Assembly (NCBI GenBank): GCA_947499725.1
Contig: CANMPK010000004.1
Coordinates: forward strand, 62,001 to 126,000
Direction: 5' to 3'
DNA: 64,000 bases
Source of the DNA: an uncultured Paracoccaceae bacterium
GTDB taxonomy: Bacteria; Pseudomonadota; Alphaproteobacteria; Rhodobacterales; Rhodobacteraceae
Position numbers and translations under genes: made by a program. The notes beneath the pieces are model-generated. The model searched no databases. It was given only the letters and a program-made list of their open reading frames with translations, and was not told where the DNA came from. Shown here piece by piece: positions 49,272 to 58,531 of the stretch. Every line of letters begins with the position of its first letter. Position 1 is the stretch's first letter.

Positions 49272-49850
49272 TCATTCCAATGCCGCTTCCGGACATCCAT
49301 TGATCTCTACCAAAGCCTTGCGCCACGCAGCTTCTGGGTCGAAATCTTCTACCTTCCAATCCTCCTCATGTTTGCGCGGAACGATGCCGCGCCAAATCAT
49401 ATAGTCGGGCCGGTATTCAGGTGGGCCCGCCACGAACACCCCGCGGCAGGTCTCTGCCAAAAAGGGGCTTTCCGGATCGCGCAAATCTGCGATCACCTCT
49501 TTCAAGGCGTTGATGGTTTGGAAGCTGTAGCCCGAGAACACCCAGCCATGTAATTCCTGCACCGCCACATGCGCGCTTTCGTCTTTCACGCGTTGCTGAT
49601 CAAACAACGCAACATTGGAATACGCCCAAAAGGTTTGGATTGCGTTAACATGCGCCCCCTCATCCACGCAGGCCCGCACAATGCCGGCCAATTCACGCGC
49701 GGTCTGCTCTTTTCGCAAATCCGCCAATGCCTGACATTGCGGTTCTGTACTTTGCGTTCGGAAAAGCAGCGTCTGATCCTGCGCCATCGCGCTATCAGCG
49801 GCCAAAAACACGGCGCCAAGGAAAAGGCCGGTTGGGATGTGTTTGAGCAT
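49272..49850 (-). CDS. secreted hypothetical protein
   Basis: A 192-residue protein with a signal peptide (MLKHIPTGLFLGAVFLAAD, then AMAQ). The mature part has four Cys, including CQALADL, a VRACVDEG segment and a C-terminal NGCPEAA, which probably form disulfides. GGAGGT precedes the ATG at 49850. I recognise no family and no catalytic motif. It is convergent with rimO and divergent from asmA. Confidence 0.75.
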   Translation of the reverse strand: MLKHIPTGLFLGAVFLAADSAMAQDQTLLFRTQSTEPQCQALADLRKEQTARELAGIVRACVDEGAHVNAIQTFWAYSNVALFDQQRVKDESAHVAVQELHGWVFSGYSFQTINALKEVIADLRDPESPFLAETCRGVFVAGPPEYRPDYMIWRGIVPRKHEEDWKVEDFDPEAAWRKALVEINGCPEAALE

Positions 49851-50056
49851 CGATACCTCCATTTCGATGCCCCAACTTACGCGCTCGATGGCTCACGCCC
49901 GAATCACAAAGCCGCAAGGTGGCAATTCATCGCCTGAAATGTACCAATTGTCACCTTTTTCAAAGATTAACTCACCACACGTTGCTTGCCGAAAGGTTGA
50001 AGTGGTGCGCTTCAAGGCGTACCTCTTAAGTAACGTTTTCAACAAAGGTTCCAGCC

Positions 50057-51949
50057 ATGCGTGTGGTCAAAATTCTACTGAGTGTCATTGTTATTCTTGT
50101 TCTGTCCCTTGTCGGATTGGTGCTGTTCTTGCCAGGCGAGAAGATCGCCAAAATTGCCGCGGATCAGGTGAAAGCCCAAACGGGTCGCACCCTGACGTTT
50201 GATGGAAAAGTTAATTTCAGCTTCTTCCCAACGCTTGGTGTGACGACGGAAAGCATTGCCTTGTCCAATGCAGATTGGTCTGAAAATGGGCCTATGTTTA
50301 CCGCTGAAGGCGCAAAGATCGGCGTCGATGCCATGGCACTGATTGGTGGTGATGTGATGGTGAAAGACATCACTCTCACAGCGCCTAACATCCTGTTAGA
50401 AAAGGATAGTGCAGGACAAGCGAACTGGGATCTTTTGCCAACTTCTGAAACCGAAGACGCCGCAACAGAGGAAGTCAGCGAAGCACGCGTGATTACGCTG
50501 GATCAGCTTAAGGTCACGAATGCCTCCGTACGCTATTTAGATGCTGCGGTTCAGGATATCACCGTTAACGATTTGACCGCTGAATTGGACTGGGGCAGCG
50601 ACGATGCCTCGCTGGATGTGTCTGTGAAATTGGCGGATGAGCCGATTGAGTTGTCTGCTGATGTGGGTGATCTCAATGGATTAATTGCAGGCGAAATCAC
50701 AACTGTTGCCCTCACAGTGAAGGCCGCTGGAAACGAAGCCGGTTTCGAAGGTCGCGCCTCCATCGCGCCAGAGGTCGATGGCGTGGCGACAGCTAACATG
50801 CCAAGCCCAGGTGCGTTTCTCGCAGCGTTGGGGCAAGCGCCAAGCGACATTCCCGGTGTGGATTTTTCAGGCAACGTAACCCTTACCAAAGAGTCCTTGC
50901 TGAGCCTGCGTGGTAGTGAAATTTCCATATTGGGCAATCAGTTAGCTGCGGACGCAGACATCCAATTGGCCGAGAAACCTTATGTGACAGCCAGTGTCTC
51001 TGCCGGAGATTTGGATCTGACCACATTTTTGGGTGGCGCAGACAGTGGCGCAGAAACGACCTCGAGCGCAGATTGGTCAAGCGACCCAATCGACGCCAGC
51101 GCGTTGGGCCTGTTCGATGGATCTATCGCGCTGAGCGCCAACTCGATCAACACTGGCAGCCTGCAATTTGGGGTTTCTCGTCTAAAGATAGACGTGGAAA
51201 ACAGCCGCGCAGTCGCGACTTTGCAAGAATTAAATGGCTATGACGGCACTGTGACAGGGCAATTTGTGGCAAACAATCGCAGTGGCTTGTCTGTCGCGGG
51301 GCAGATGTCACTGGCTGGTCTGGCAATGAATGGATTGCTTGTGGACTTAATCGAAGTTGATCGTTTTACCGGTAATGCTGATGCTCAAATTAGCTTTCTG
51401 GGGTCTGGTAACAGCTTGAATGCAATCATGAATTCCTTGAAAGGGGATGGCAACCTTGAGGTGGGGCAAGGCACGATTTCGGGAATTGATCTGGATAAAC
51501 TGTTCCGTGGCTCTAGCCTCGGAGGCACTACGGTTTTCGATAGTATGACTGCCAGCTGGACCATCACTGGCGGCGTTTTGGACAACCAAGATTTGTTGAT
51601 GGATTTGCCAAGTGTTCAGGCTGCTGGTGCCGGTACTATTGGTTTGGGTGCGCAGAGTATTGATTATACGTTTACGCCTCAAATTAAGAACGACGCGGGT
51701 GACGGTCTTGCGATTCCGGTTCGCGTACAAGGCCCTTGGTCTTCCCCGAAGATTTGGCCGGATGTCGAGGCCGCCGTGAATCAGAACTTGGCTGAAGAAA
51801 AAGAAGCGCTGCAAGAAAAGGCGAAAGAAGCTGTTGCCGAAAAGCTGGGTGTTACCACAGAAGAAGGTCAGTCGATCGAAGATGCGGTAGAGCAAAAGAT
51901 CGAAGAAGAAGTCAAAAACAAGTTGTTAAACTTGCTTGGCGGAAACTAA
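50057..51949 (+). CDS. AsmA family protein
   Basis: A 630-residue protein with an N-terminal membrane anchor (ILLSVIVILVLSLVGLVLFL), then a long beta-rich repeat region. KIAADQVKAQTGRTLTFDGK is the AsmA N-terminal signature, and LNAIMNSLKGDGNLEVGQGT the C-terminal AsmA_2 block. The last 60 residues are charged helices. The family affects outer-membrane assembly and lipid transport (bridge-like fold). A strong terminator follows. Confidence 0.92.
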   Translation: MRVVKILLSVIVILVLSLVGLVLFLPGEKIAKIAADQVKAQTGRTLTFDGKVNFSFFPTLGVTTESIALSNADWSENGPMFTAEGAKIGVDAMALIGGDVMVKDITLTAPNILLEKDSAGQANWDLLPTSETEDAATEEVSEARVITLDQLKVTNASVRYLDAAVQDITVNDLTAELDWGSDDASLDVSVKLADEPIELSADVGDLNGLIAGEITTVALTVKAAGNEAGFEGRASIAPEVDGVATANMPSPGAFLAALGQAPSDIPGVDFSGNVTLTKESLLSLRGSEISILGNQLAADADIQLAEKPYVTASVSAGDLDLTTFLGGADSGAETTSSADWSSDPIDASALGLFDGSIALSANSINTGSLQFGVSRLKIDVENSRAVATLQELNGYDGTVTGQFVANNRSGLSVAGQMSLAGLAMNGLLVDLIEVDRFTGNADAQISFLGSGNSLNAIMNSLKGDGNLEVGQGTISGIDLDKLFRGSSLGGTTVFDSMTASWTITGGVLDNQDLLMDLPSVQAAGAGTIGLGAQSIDYTFTPQIKNDAGDGLAIPVRVQGPWSSPKIWPDVEAAVNQNLAEEKEALQEKAKEAVAEKLGVTTEEGQSIEDAVEQKIEEEVKNKLLNLLGGN

Positions 51950-51974
51950 GTTTTTCTTAGGCAAAACAAACAAA

Positions 51975-52000
51975 AAACCCGGCTCAATGGCCGGGTTTTT
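51975..52000. terminator. terminator between asmA-like gene and gcrA
   Basis: AAACCCGGC / GCCGGGTTT with a TCAATG loop, T tract on the right and A tract on the left. It can serve the asmA-like gene on plus and gcrA on minus. Confidence 0.88.
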
Positions 52001-52018
52001 ATTGAATAATTATTCTGT

Positions 52019-52600
52019 TTAGCGGCGGCGATCGCGGCGCGAAGACATTGGCTGGAAGGCCACGCCAACATGAGCCTCGCAATAAGGTTTTCCGGCTTGA
52101 GTTGGCAGGCCGCAGAACCAGAAATGCTCTGTCGCTGGATCGCCCACTGGCCACTTGCACGTACGCTCTGTCAGCTCCATCAAAGTCAGCTTTTTCGCTT
52201 TCTTTTCAATCTCATTCACCTTGGCCAGCGCTTCTGGGCTGATCTCGTTGGCGGATGGCTGCGGCGGCAACGGCTGACCCGCAGGGATGATCGCCTTACG
52301 GTTCGATGGCGAGTTCGCAGGACGTGGTGGAACTGCAGGCTCGGTCTTCATTTCTGGGACCGGCTTCGCCTTTGGTTCGGCCTTTGCTTTTGGCGCCGCC
52401 TTTGGCTTTGCCTCGGCTTTTGGTTTGGAATCCGCTTTCGCGCCACCAGAGCCCGCACGGTTTGATAGGCCCAAACGGTGTACCTTACCAATCACAGCGT
52501 TGCGGGTGACACCGCCCAGCTCTTTTGCGATCTGGCTTGCAGATTGGCCTTCGCCCCACATTTTCTTCAGCAGCTCTACGCGCTCATCAGTCCAGGACAT
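52019..52600 (-). CDS. gcrA: GcrA family cell cycle regulator
   Basis: A 193-residue regulator. The N-terminal HTH SWTDERVELLKKMWGEGQSA, then VIGKVHRLGLSNRAG, is the GcrA hallmark that binds sigma-70 and methylated GANTC sites in Caulobacter. A long Lys/Ala/Pro-rich linker follows, and the C-terminal block TCKWPVGDP, FCGLPTQAGKPYCEAH is the conserved zinc-like domain. I start at ATG 52600; the frame extends 11 codons upstream. It supports an alphaproteobacterial assignment. Confidence 0.95.
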   Translation of the reverse strand: MSWTDERVELLKKMWGEGQSASQIAKELGGVTRNAVIGKVHRLGLSNRAGSGGAKADSKPKAEAKPKAAPKAKAEPKAKPVPEMKTEPAVPPRPANSPSNRKAIIPAGQPLPPQPSANEISPEALAKVNEIEKKAKKLTLMELTERTCKWPVGDPATEHFWFCGLPTQAGKPYCEAHVGVAFQPMSSRRDRRR

Positions 52601-52728
52601 GCACACTTCCTTGGCATAAAGAAGCGGCCCCAATTGGACCGCCTCGTAATTTCTTGGTCAGGGGCCTATTTTAATCACCCCATCGTGAGTTACAAGGCGC
52701 TGAATCACTTCTTAGGGGCAAGGTTGCC

Positions 52729-53529
52729 ATGAAACCGCAGGAAATTGGTGTACGACGCTTTGGTCGCGTGAACGGTTTGGGCCTGATGACACTGGCAAAA
52801 CGCGAAATTGCACGGTTTTCAAGCGTTTGGACACAGACGCTTTTGGCGCCATTGGTCACCGCGGGTTTATTCCTTTTGATTTTTAACATCGCAATCGGAC
52901 CGCGCCGTGGCGATGTGATGGGCGTTCCGTTTATCGAATTCCTCGCTCCTGGCATTTTGACCATGACAGTGATTCAAAATGCCTTTGCCAATACATCTTC
53001 CTCGATGGTGATCTCGAAGGTGCAGGGCAATATTGTGGATACGTTGATGCCTCCGCTGTCACCGATAGAGATGGTGTTGGGGTATTTGGCAGGTGGGGTT
53101 GCGCGTGGCGTCTTTGTGGCTTGCGGTATTTCCTTAGGACTGTTCGTGTTCCTGGGCCACAGCATCGCGCATCCTTTTGTGGTTTTGCTCTTCGTCATTT
53201 TGGGCAGCGCGCTGCTTGGCGCGATTGGCTTGGTGGCTGGGATTTTTGCCAATAAGTTTGACCAGATGGCGGCCATCACCAACTTCATCGTCACGCCTCT
53301 GGCCTTTCTGTCTGGCACCTTCTATTCGGTCACAGCTCTGCCGCCTGTATTGCGCGAGATTTCCGCGTTTAACCCGATCTTCTATCTCATCGATGGCGCG
53401 CGCTTTGGGTTTTTGGGCGTGTCTGACGCCAATCCTTGGTTTGGGTTTGTGGTGGTGCTGATGACGTTTCTGGGTGTGTCTTCCATCGCTTGGTGGCTGC
53501 TGCGCACGGGATACCGTTTGAAGCCTTGA
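52729..53529 (+). CDS. ABC-2 type transporter permease
   Basis: A 266-residue permease with six hydrophobic segments in the YadH/NodJ-like pattern: LAPGILTMTVIQNAF, SSSMVISKVQGNIVDTL, and TFYSVTALPPVLREISAFNP. It would need an ATP-binding subunit, but none is adjacent. Such permeases export polysaccharides, drugs or lipids; the substrate is unknown. It is divergent from gcrA. Confidence 0.9.
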   Translation: MKPQEIGVRRFGRVNGLGLMTLAKREIARFSSVWTQTLLAPLVTAGLFLLIFNIAIGPRRGDVMGVPFIEFLAPGILTMTVIQNAFANTSSSMVISKVQGNIVDTLMPPLSPIEMVLGYLAGGVARGVFVACGISLGLFVFLGHSIAHPFVVLLFVILGSALLGAIGLVAGIFANKFDQMAAITNFIVTPLAFLSGTFYSVTALPPVLREISAFNPIFYLIDGARFGFLGVSDANPWFGFVVVLMTFLGVSSIAWWLLRTGYRLKP

Positions 53530-53587
53530 AGCGCGGCAAGCAAATTTAGGTTTGCCAAATGCGATAAAGCTGCCTAAAGACGGCCTT

Positions 53588-53635
53588 ATGAAAACACTTG
53601 CATCTCATATCCAAGAACGACGTCTACGACGTTGA
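53588..53635 (+). CDS. putative arginine-rich leader peptide of argD-argF
   Basis: A 15-codon frame reads MKTLASHIQERRLRR then TGA. Four of the last five codons are Arg, in the order CGA, CGT, CTA, CGA, CGT; CGA is seldom used in the genes around it. The stop is 153 bases before argD. The arginine codons lie in an ACGTC / GACGT hairpin (53620-53632). This is the layout of an attenuator leader peptide. The ribosome site is weak, so translation is unproven. Confidence 0.45.
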   Translation: MKTLASHIQERRLRR

Positions 53636-53776
53636 TGCACAGGCCCAATGGGTGACCTGACTGTTTTCTGTTGCGGTAAGCACAGCAATTTTCTCAAAAA
53701 TACGCGGATGCACCGCTTCTTCTTCTTCCATTATTGACACCTTCTTCCTGCTGTTGCAGGCCAAGGGCTTAACTAT
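53636..53776 (+). promoter_or_regulatory. candidate attenuator region upstream of argD
   Basis: After the leader ORF there are several alternative hairpins: CAGG / CCTG around CCC / GGG (53640-53659), TTGC / GCAA (53671-53688) followed by TTTT, GCGG / CCGC (53704-53716) followed by a CT-rich tract, and CCTGC / GCAGG (53747-53760). GCGG at 53673-53676 could pair with the CCGC at 53713-53716 instead, so exclusive folds exist. Whether one is a real terminator needs testing. Confidence 0.35.
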
Positions 53777-53788
53777 AAGGACAGGACT

Positions 53789-54973
53789 ATGATCCCCTCA
53801 GTACTACCGACCTACAATCGGGCGCCGCTTTCATTTGTGAAAGGCGAAGGCAGCTGGTTAGTGGAAGCCGGTGGCCGACGTATGTTGGACCTGGGGGCGG
53901 GCATTGCCGTGAATGTTCTGGGGCATGCGAACCCAGATCTGGTGCAAGCCCTGACCGATCAGGCCAATGCGGTTTGGCATGTGTCCAACCTGTATAATAT
54001 CCCGCAGCAACAGAAACTGGCGGATCTGCTGGTCGACAACAGCTTCGCCGATACTGTGTTCTTCACGAACTCTGGCACGGAAAGCTGCGAGCTGGCTGTG
54101 AAGATGGCGCGGAAGTATTGGTTCGAAAAAGGTCAGCCAGAAAAGACTGACATTATCGCCTTTGATGGCGCGTTCCATGGGCGTTCTGCGGCTGGTATTG
54201 CTGCAGCGGGTACTGAGAAGATGATTGGTGGTTTCGGCCCTGTTCTCGGCGGGTTCTCCCAATTACCTTGGGGAGATCTTGAGGCTTTGGAAACTGCGAT
54301 CACAGAAACGACCGGCGCGATTTTGCTAGAGCCTGTGCAGGGTGAAGGCGGCATTCGCCCGCTGCCGGATGCTGATCTGAAAGCGATCCGCGCTTTGTGT
54401 GATGCTAAGAATGTTTTGCTGATTTTGGATGAGGTCCAGTGCGGCGTTGGCCGGACAGGTAAACTGTTTGCACATGAATGGGCAGGGATCACGCCTGACA
54501 TCATGATGGTCGCCAAAGGCATCGGCGGCGGCTTCCCTTTGGGTGCAGTTCTGGCCACTCAGGACGCGGCCAGCGGCATGGTTGCCGGCACACACGGGTC
54601 CACTTATGGCGGCAATCCTCTGGCATGCGCCGTGGGTGCGAAGGTCATGGAAATCGTCGCAGATGAGGCCTTTCTAGGCGATGTCAGCCGCAAAGCAGGC
54701 GCGTTGCGTCAGAAGCTAGAAGGCTTGGTTGCGGATCACCCCGAGGTGTTTGAGTGCGTGCGCGGCACTGGCTTGATGATTGGCCTGAAATGCAAAGCGC
54801 CGCAGATGGATGTGTTGCAGGCGGCTTATGATGCGGATGTCATCACCATCCCCGCAGCTGATAGTGTGATCCGTTTGCTGCCAGCCCTGAACATCACTGA
54901 TGAAGACATTAACGAAGCTCTAGCGCGTTTGGATCAAGCCGCCAAAGCTGTTGAAGCCAATTTGCAGGATTAA
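53789..54973 (+). CDS. argD: acetylornithine aminotransferase
   Basis: A 394-residue class III PLP aminotransferase of arginine biosynthesis, converting N-acetylglutamate semialdehyde to N-acetylornithine. [30 protein letters not shown] and the PLP lysine K243 in [15 protein letters not shown] are clear. AAGGA is seven bases upstream of the ATG. It forms an operon with argF, five bases downstream. Succinyldiaminopimelate aminotransferase activity is also possible for this family. Confidence 0.96.
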   Translation: MIPSVLPTYNRAPLSFVKGEGSWLVEAGGRRMLDLGAGIAVNVLGHANPDLVQALTDQANAVWHVSNLYNIPQQQKLADLLVDNSFADTVFFTNSGTESCELAVKMARKYWFEKGQPEKTDIIAFDGAFHGRSAAGIAAAGTEKMIGGFGPVLGGFSQLPWGDLEALETAITETTGAILLEPVQGEGGIRPLPDADLKAIRALCDAKNVLLILDEVQCGVGRTGKLFAHEWAGITPDIMMVAKGIGGGFPLGAVLATQDAASGMVAGTHGSTYGGNPLACAVGAKVMEIVADEAFLGDVSRKAGALRQKLEGLVADHPEVFECVRGTGLMIGLKCKAPQMDVLQAAYDADVITIPAADSVIRLLPALNITDEDINEALARLDQAAKAVEANLQD

Positions 54974-54978
54974 GCACG

Positions 54979-55899
54979 ATGAAGCACTTTCTGGATATTC
55001 ACAAAACAGATGCCGCTGAATTGCGCGGTATCATTGATCAAGCCAAGGCGATGAAAGACGCGCGCGCAGGCCTGCCAAAAGGCACGCCTGATGCGGGCAA
55101 GCCTTTGGAAAACCAAATGGTAGCGTTGATTTTTGAAAAGCCATCCACGCGGACACGCGTTTCTTTTGATGTGGGCGTGCGTCAGATGGGCGGGCAAACG
55201 ATGGTTCTGTCTGGCAGCGAAATGCAGCTTGGCCATGGCGAAACCATCGCTGATACGGCACGCGTGCTTAGTCGCTATGTTGATCTGATCATGATCCGTA
55301 CTTTTGCCGAACGCACCCTTTTGGAACTGGCAGAATATGCCTCTGTTCCAGTGATCAACGGTCTGACAGATCGCACGCACCCTTGCCAAATCATGGCTGA
55401 TATTCTGACCTATGAAGAACATCGCGGCTCTATCGCGGGCAAAAAGGTGCTTTGGGCAGGTGATGGCAATAATGTTTTTGCCAGCTTTGCCCATGCCGCA
55501 GGCGAGTTCGGTTTTGATCTGACCTTCACAGGCCCAGCAGAGCTAGATCCTGAGCAAGAGTTTATTGACCTTGCGCGGTCGAAAGGCAGCAATGTGGTTA
55601 TCGAACGTGACCCAGTCAAAGCTGCAGAAGGTGCGGATTTGGTTGTGACAGATACTTGGGTGTCGATGCACGACAAAGATGCGGCGCGTCGCCACAATCT
55701 GCTGCGTCCGTATCAGGTGAATGACAACCTGATGAGCCAAGCCAAGGGCGATGCTTTGTTCATGCATTGCCTGCCTGCGCATCGTGAAGAAGAGGCGACG
55801 AACTCTGTGATGGATGGCCCGCATTCTGTGATCTTCGACGAGGCCGAGAACCGCCTGCATGCGCAAAAAGCCGTGATGCGCTGGTGCTTGGATAAGTAA
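54979..55899 (+). CDS. argF: ornithine carbamoyltransferase
   Basis: A 306-residue enzyme that makes citrulline from ornithine and carbamoyl phosphate. [15 protein letters not shown] (carbamoyl-phosphate site), THPCQIMAD, and HCLPAHR (ornithine site) are diagnostic. It follows argD by five bases, so the two are one operon. A terminator overlaps the end of the convergent hrpB gene. Confidence 0.97.
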   Translation: MKHFLDIHKTDAAELRGIIDQAKAMKDARAGLPKGTPDAGKPLENQMVALIFEKPSTRTRVSFDVGVRQMGGQTMVLSGSEMQLGHGETIADTARVLSRYVDLIMIRTFAERTLLELAEYASVPVINGLTDRTHPCQIMADILTYEEHRGSIAGKKVLWAGDGNNVFASFAHAAGEFGFDLTFTGPAELDPEQEFIDLARSKGSNVVIERDPVKAAEGADLVVTDTWVSMHDKDAARRHNLLRPYQVNDNLMSQAKGDALFMHCLPAHREEEATNSVMDGPHSVIFDEAENRLHAQKAVMRWCLDK

Positions 55900-55921
55900 G
55901 CCTGATCACAAACGACATCAG

Positions 55922-55949
55922 AAACGCCGTAGCCTAGCTGCGGCGTTTT
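55922..55949 (+). terminator. Rho-independent terminator of argDF
   Basis: AACGCCG / CGGCGTT with an AG / CT inner pair and TTTT at the end. It starts 23 bases after argF and overlaps the 3' end of hrpB. Confidence 0.85.
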
Positions 55950-58372
55950 GCTCTTAGGGTCGGGTCTGCCTGCGTTGGGTCTTCGGGCCACGGGTGTTTT
56001 GGATAACGCCCCCGCATGTCTTTGCGCACATCTGCGTAAGAGGTTTTCCAGAAGTTGGGGATATCCGTGGTTGTCTGGACAGGTCTTTGACCGGGCGACA
56101 AAAGGGTGACCTTCAAAGGCGTTTTGCCCACCATAGGATGCCGCGTTTGGCCAAACATTTCTTGCAGGCGCAGCGTGATTTCGGGCGCATCACCTGAATA
56201 GTCGATCGGGATTTTGCGATCCAATGGCGTTGTGAAATGCGCAGGCGCATGTTGATCCAGTAGTTGCATCTGCGGCCAGTCCAACATGGCGCGCAGCGCA
56301 TCCAAAGTTTCAAATTTGCGCCATTGATCAGCGGTTTTCACGCCTGACAAATGCGGCAGCAGCCAGTCTTCAAGACCGTCCATCAAGGCATCCTCAGACA
56401 TGTCTGGTAATGTGTGACCTGCTTCGCGCAACAAAGCCACGCGCGCAAGGAAACGCTTGCTCGCAGCCGAAAAAACAAACCCGATCTGGCGTACACCATC
56501 AAGCATGGCAGCGGCGATGCTCTCTGCTGGTGCATCTTTCCATTGGCGATCTTGCAAAGCCACGGCGCCGAGCAGCTCTTGCTGACGCGCTAAAACCTGA
56601 TTGTCTCTTTTTGACCAAATGCAACGATCCTGCCATCTGATCTGATCGTCAAAGATCTCGCGCAGCTCACCTTCGCTGATTTGGATCGCCTGACGAATAC
56701 GCGCATCACGCGGGTTGCCATCAAGGTCGGTCGCGATGATCAAACGCGCTGCGGCCAAGGGATCGTCATCCGCCAAATAGGCTCCCTTGCCGCCAGATAG
56801 GACAAATCGCGGGGCATCGCCTTTGCGATGCAACCCAACGCGATCAGGGTAGGCCAAAGCGGCCATTTGCGCCGCAGTCAGGGCAGGGCGGTCCTGAGCA
56901 AGTTTGCTTAGCCGTTTCGCTTCGCTTTGCAATGTGCTGACGGCTTGGCGACTGAATTGATAGGGTCGTCGTTGCGCGAAGGCTTTAGGATCGTTCAGGG
57001 CTTCTAACCGCAGTGTCAGATCACTTGGCGCGCCACGTGACAGAGGATCGCGCGCAGCCAGCAAGGCCGCGAGCGGGGCCGCTTGCTTGCCTCCAACCGC
57101 CAACATATGCGCCAAACGTGGATGCAAAGGCAGTTTCGCGATGGTTTTGCCATGATCGGTAATGCGGCCGTTGCCATCAATTGCTCCAAGCAGATCTAGC
57201 AAGCGTGTGGCTTCGGCAAAGGTGCCTTCCGGAGGGGGGGTGAGCAACGGCAGGTCGCTTGGTTGCGCGCCCCATAGGGCCAGTTCCATGGCCAACCCGG
57301 CAAGATCTGCTGATTCAATCTCGGCTGGAGGGAAGGCCAGCAGGCTGCCTTCCTCGCCTTTGGTCCATAGACGATAGCAAATCCCTTCGCTGACGCGGCC
57401 AGCGCGGCCTTGGCGCTGTGTGGCCTCAGCGCGGCTGACGCGCTCGGTCACAAGGCGCGACATGCCAGAGCTCGGATCAAACCGCGCACGCCTTGCACGG
57501 CCCGCATCCACAACCACGCGAATGTCTTGAATCGTAAGGGAAGTTTCAGCGATCGAGGTCGCAAGAACGATTTTGCGCCCTTCTTTGGCGGGCTGAATGG
57601 CCGCGCGCTGGGCTTTGAAATCCATAGCACCAAACAGCGTATGCACGTGGCAATCGCTGGGCAGGCCGCCAAGTTTGCCAGCCGTGCGGCGGATTTCGCC
57701 TTCGCCGGGCAAGAACACCAGAACACCGCCTTCGGTTTCCGAGACAGCTTGCTTGATCAATGCGGCTGTCGCGTCTTCTAAGCGCGTGTCTTTACCAACG
57801 GGTCGATCAAGCCAACGCGTTTCCACCGGAAAACTGCGCCCTTCGGATGTGATCACTGGCACATCGCCCATCAGGGCGGCCACTGGTTCGGCATCCAAAG
57901 TGGCGGACATGGCCAGCAAGATCAGATCATCGCGCAGGGCAGAGGCGACTTCGAGGCACAGGGCCAAACCAAGATCAGCATTTAGAGAACGCTCGTGAAA
58001 TTCATCGAAGATCACCGCTCCGATGCCGGAGAGCTCTGGGTCGGATTGGATCATCCGCGTTAGGATGCCTTCGGTGACCACTTCGATTTTTGTGTCTTTA
58101 GACGCTTTGCTTTCGCCACGCACCCGATAACCCACCGTTTTGCCAATGGGCTCGTCTAGTGTTTGCGCCATTCGTTCCGCCGCCGCGCGGGCTGCAAGAC
58201 GGCGGGGTTCCAACATGAGGATTTTACCTGCGCCCAGGCCTGCTTCGAGCATGGCCAAAGGCACGATTGTGGTTTTACCTGCGCCAGGCGGTGCTTGGAG
58301 CACAGCGCGGCCGCTGTCTTTCAGAGCCTCTAATAGGGCAGGTAACGCGTCATGAATGGGCAAAGTCGTCAT
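55934..58372 (-). CDS. hrpB: ATP-dependent helicase HrpB
   Basis: An 812-residue DExH helicase. Walker A is QAPPGAGKTTIVPLA, Walker B is VIFDEFHERS, and motif VI is EATQRQGRAGRVSEG. The C-terminal HrpB-specific domain includes FTTPLDRKIPIDYSG and ends in PKHPWPEDP. It is an RNA/DNA helicase of unclear role. I start at ATG 58372 although the frame continues to 58420; no clear ribosome site is visible before either. Confidence 0.95.
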   Translation of the reverse strand: MTTLPIHDALPALLEALKDSGRAVLQAPPGAGKTTIVPLAMLEAGLGAGKILMLEPRRLAARAAAERMAQTLDEPIGKTVGYRVRGESKASKDTKIEVVTEGILTRMIQSDPELSGIGAVIFDEFHERSLNADLGLALCLEVASALRDDLILLAMSATLDAEPVAALMGDVPVITSEGRSFPVETRWLDRPVGKDTRLEDATAALIKQAVSETEGGVLVFLPGEGEIRRTAGKLGGLPSDCHVHTLFGAMDFKAQRAAIQPAKEGRKIVLATSIAETSLTIQDIRVVVDAGRARRARFDPSSGMSRLVTERVSRAEATQRQGRAGRVSEGICYRLWTKGEEGSLLAFPPAEIESADLAGLAMELALWGAQPSDLPLLTPPPEGTFAEATRLLDLLGAIDGNGRITDHGKTIAKLPLHPRLAHMLAVGGKQAAPLAALLAARDPLSRGAPSDLTLRLEALNDPKAFAQRRPYQFSRQAVSTLQSEAKRLSKLAQDRPALTAAQMAALAYPDRVGLHRKGDAPRFVLSGGKGAYLADDDPLAAARLIIATDLDGNPRDARIRQAIQISEGELREIFDDQIRWQDRCIWSKRDNQVLARQQELLGAVALQDRQWKDAPAESIAAAMLDGVRQIGFVFSAASKRFLARVALLREAGHTLPDMSEDALMDGLEDWLLPHLSGVKTADQWRKFETLDALRAMLDWPQMQLLDQHAPAHFTTPLDRKIPIDYSGDAPEITLRLQEMFGQTRHPMVGKTPLKVTLLSPGQRPVQTTTDIPNFWKTSYADVRKDMRGRYPKHPWPEDPTQADPTLRAKRRS

Positions 58373-58531
58373 AGTCAGGGTTATCGTGCAAGCGCTCTGC
58401 TTGGTAAAGTGCAATCCCATAAGCCCAATTTAGCGTCGTAACGTCTAGGCGGCTTTGCGGTGAAGAAGGGTAGACAAAACCCAGCCACAACGGGCATCTA
58501 TCGACCAACGGGTGAGAGGAAAGAGCCGCAT

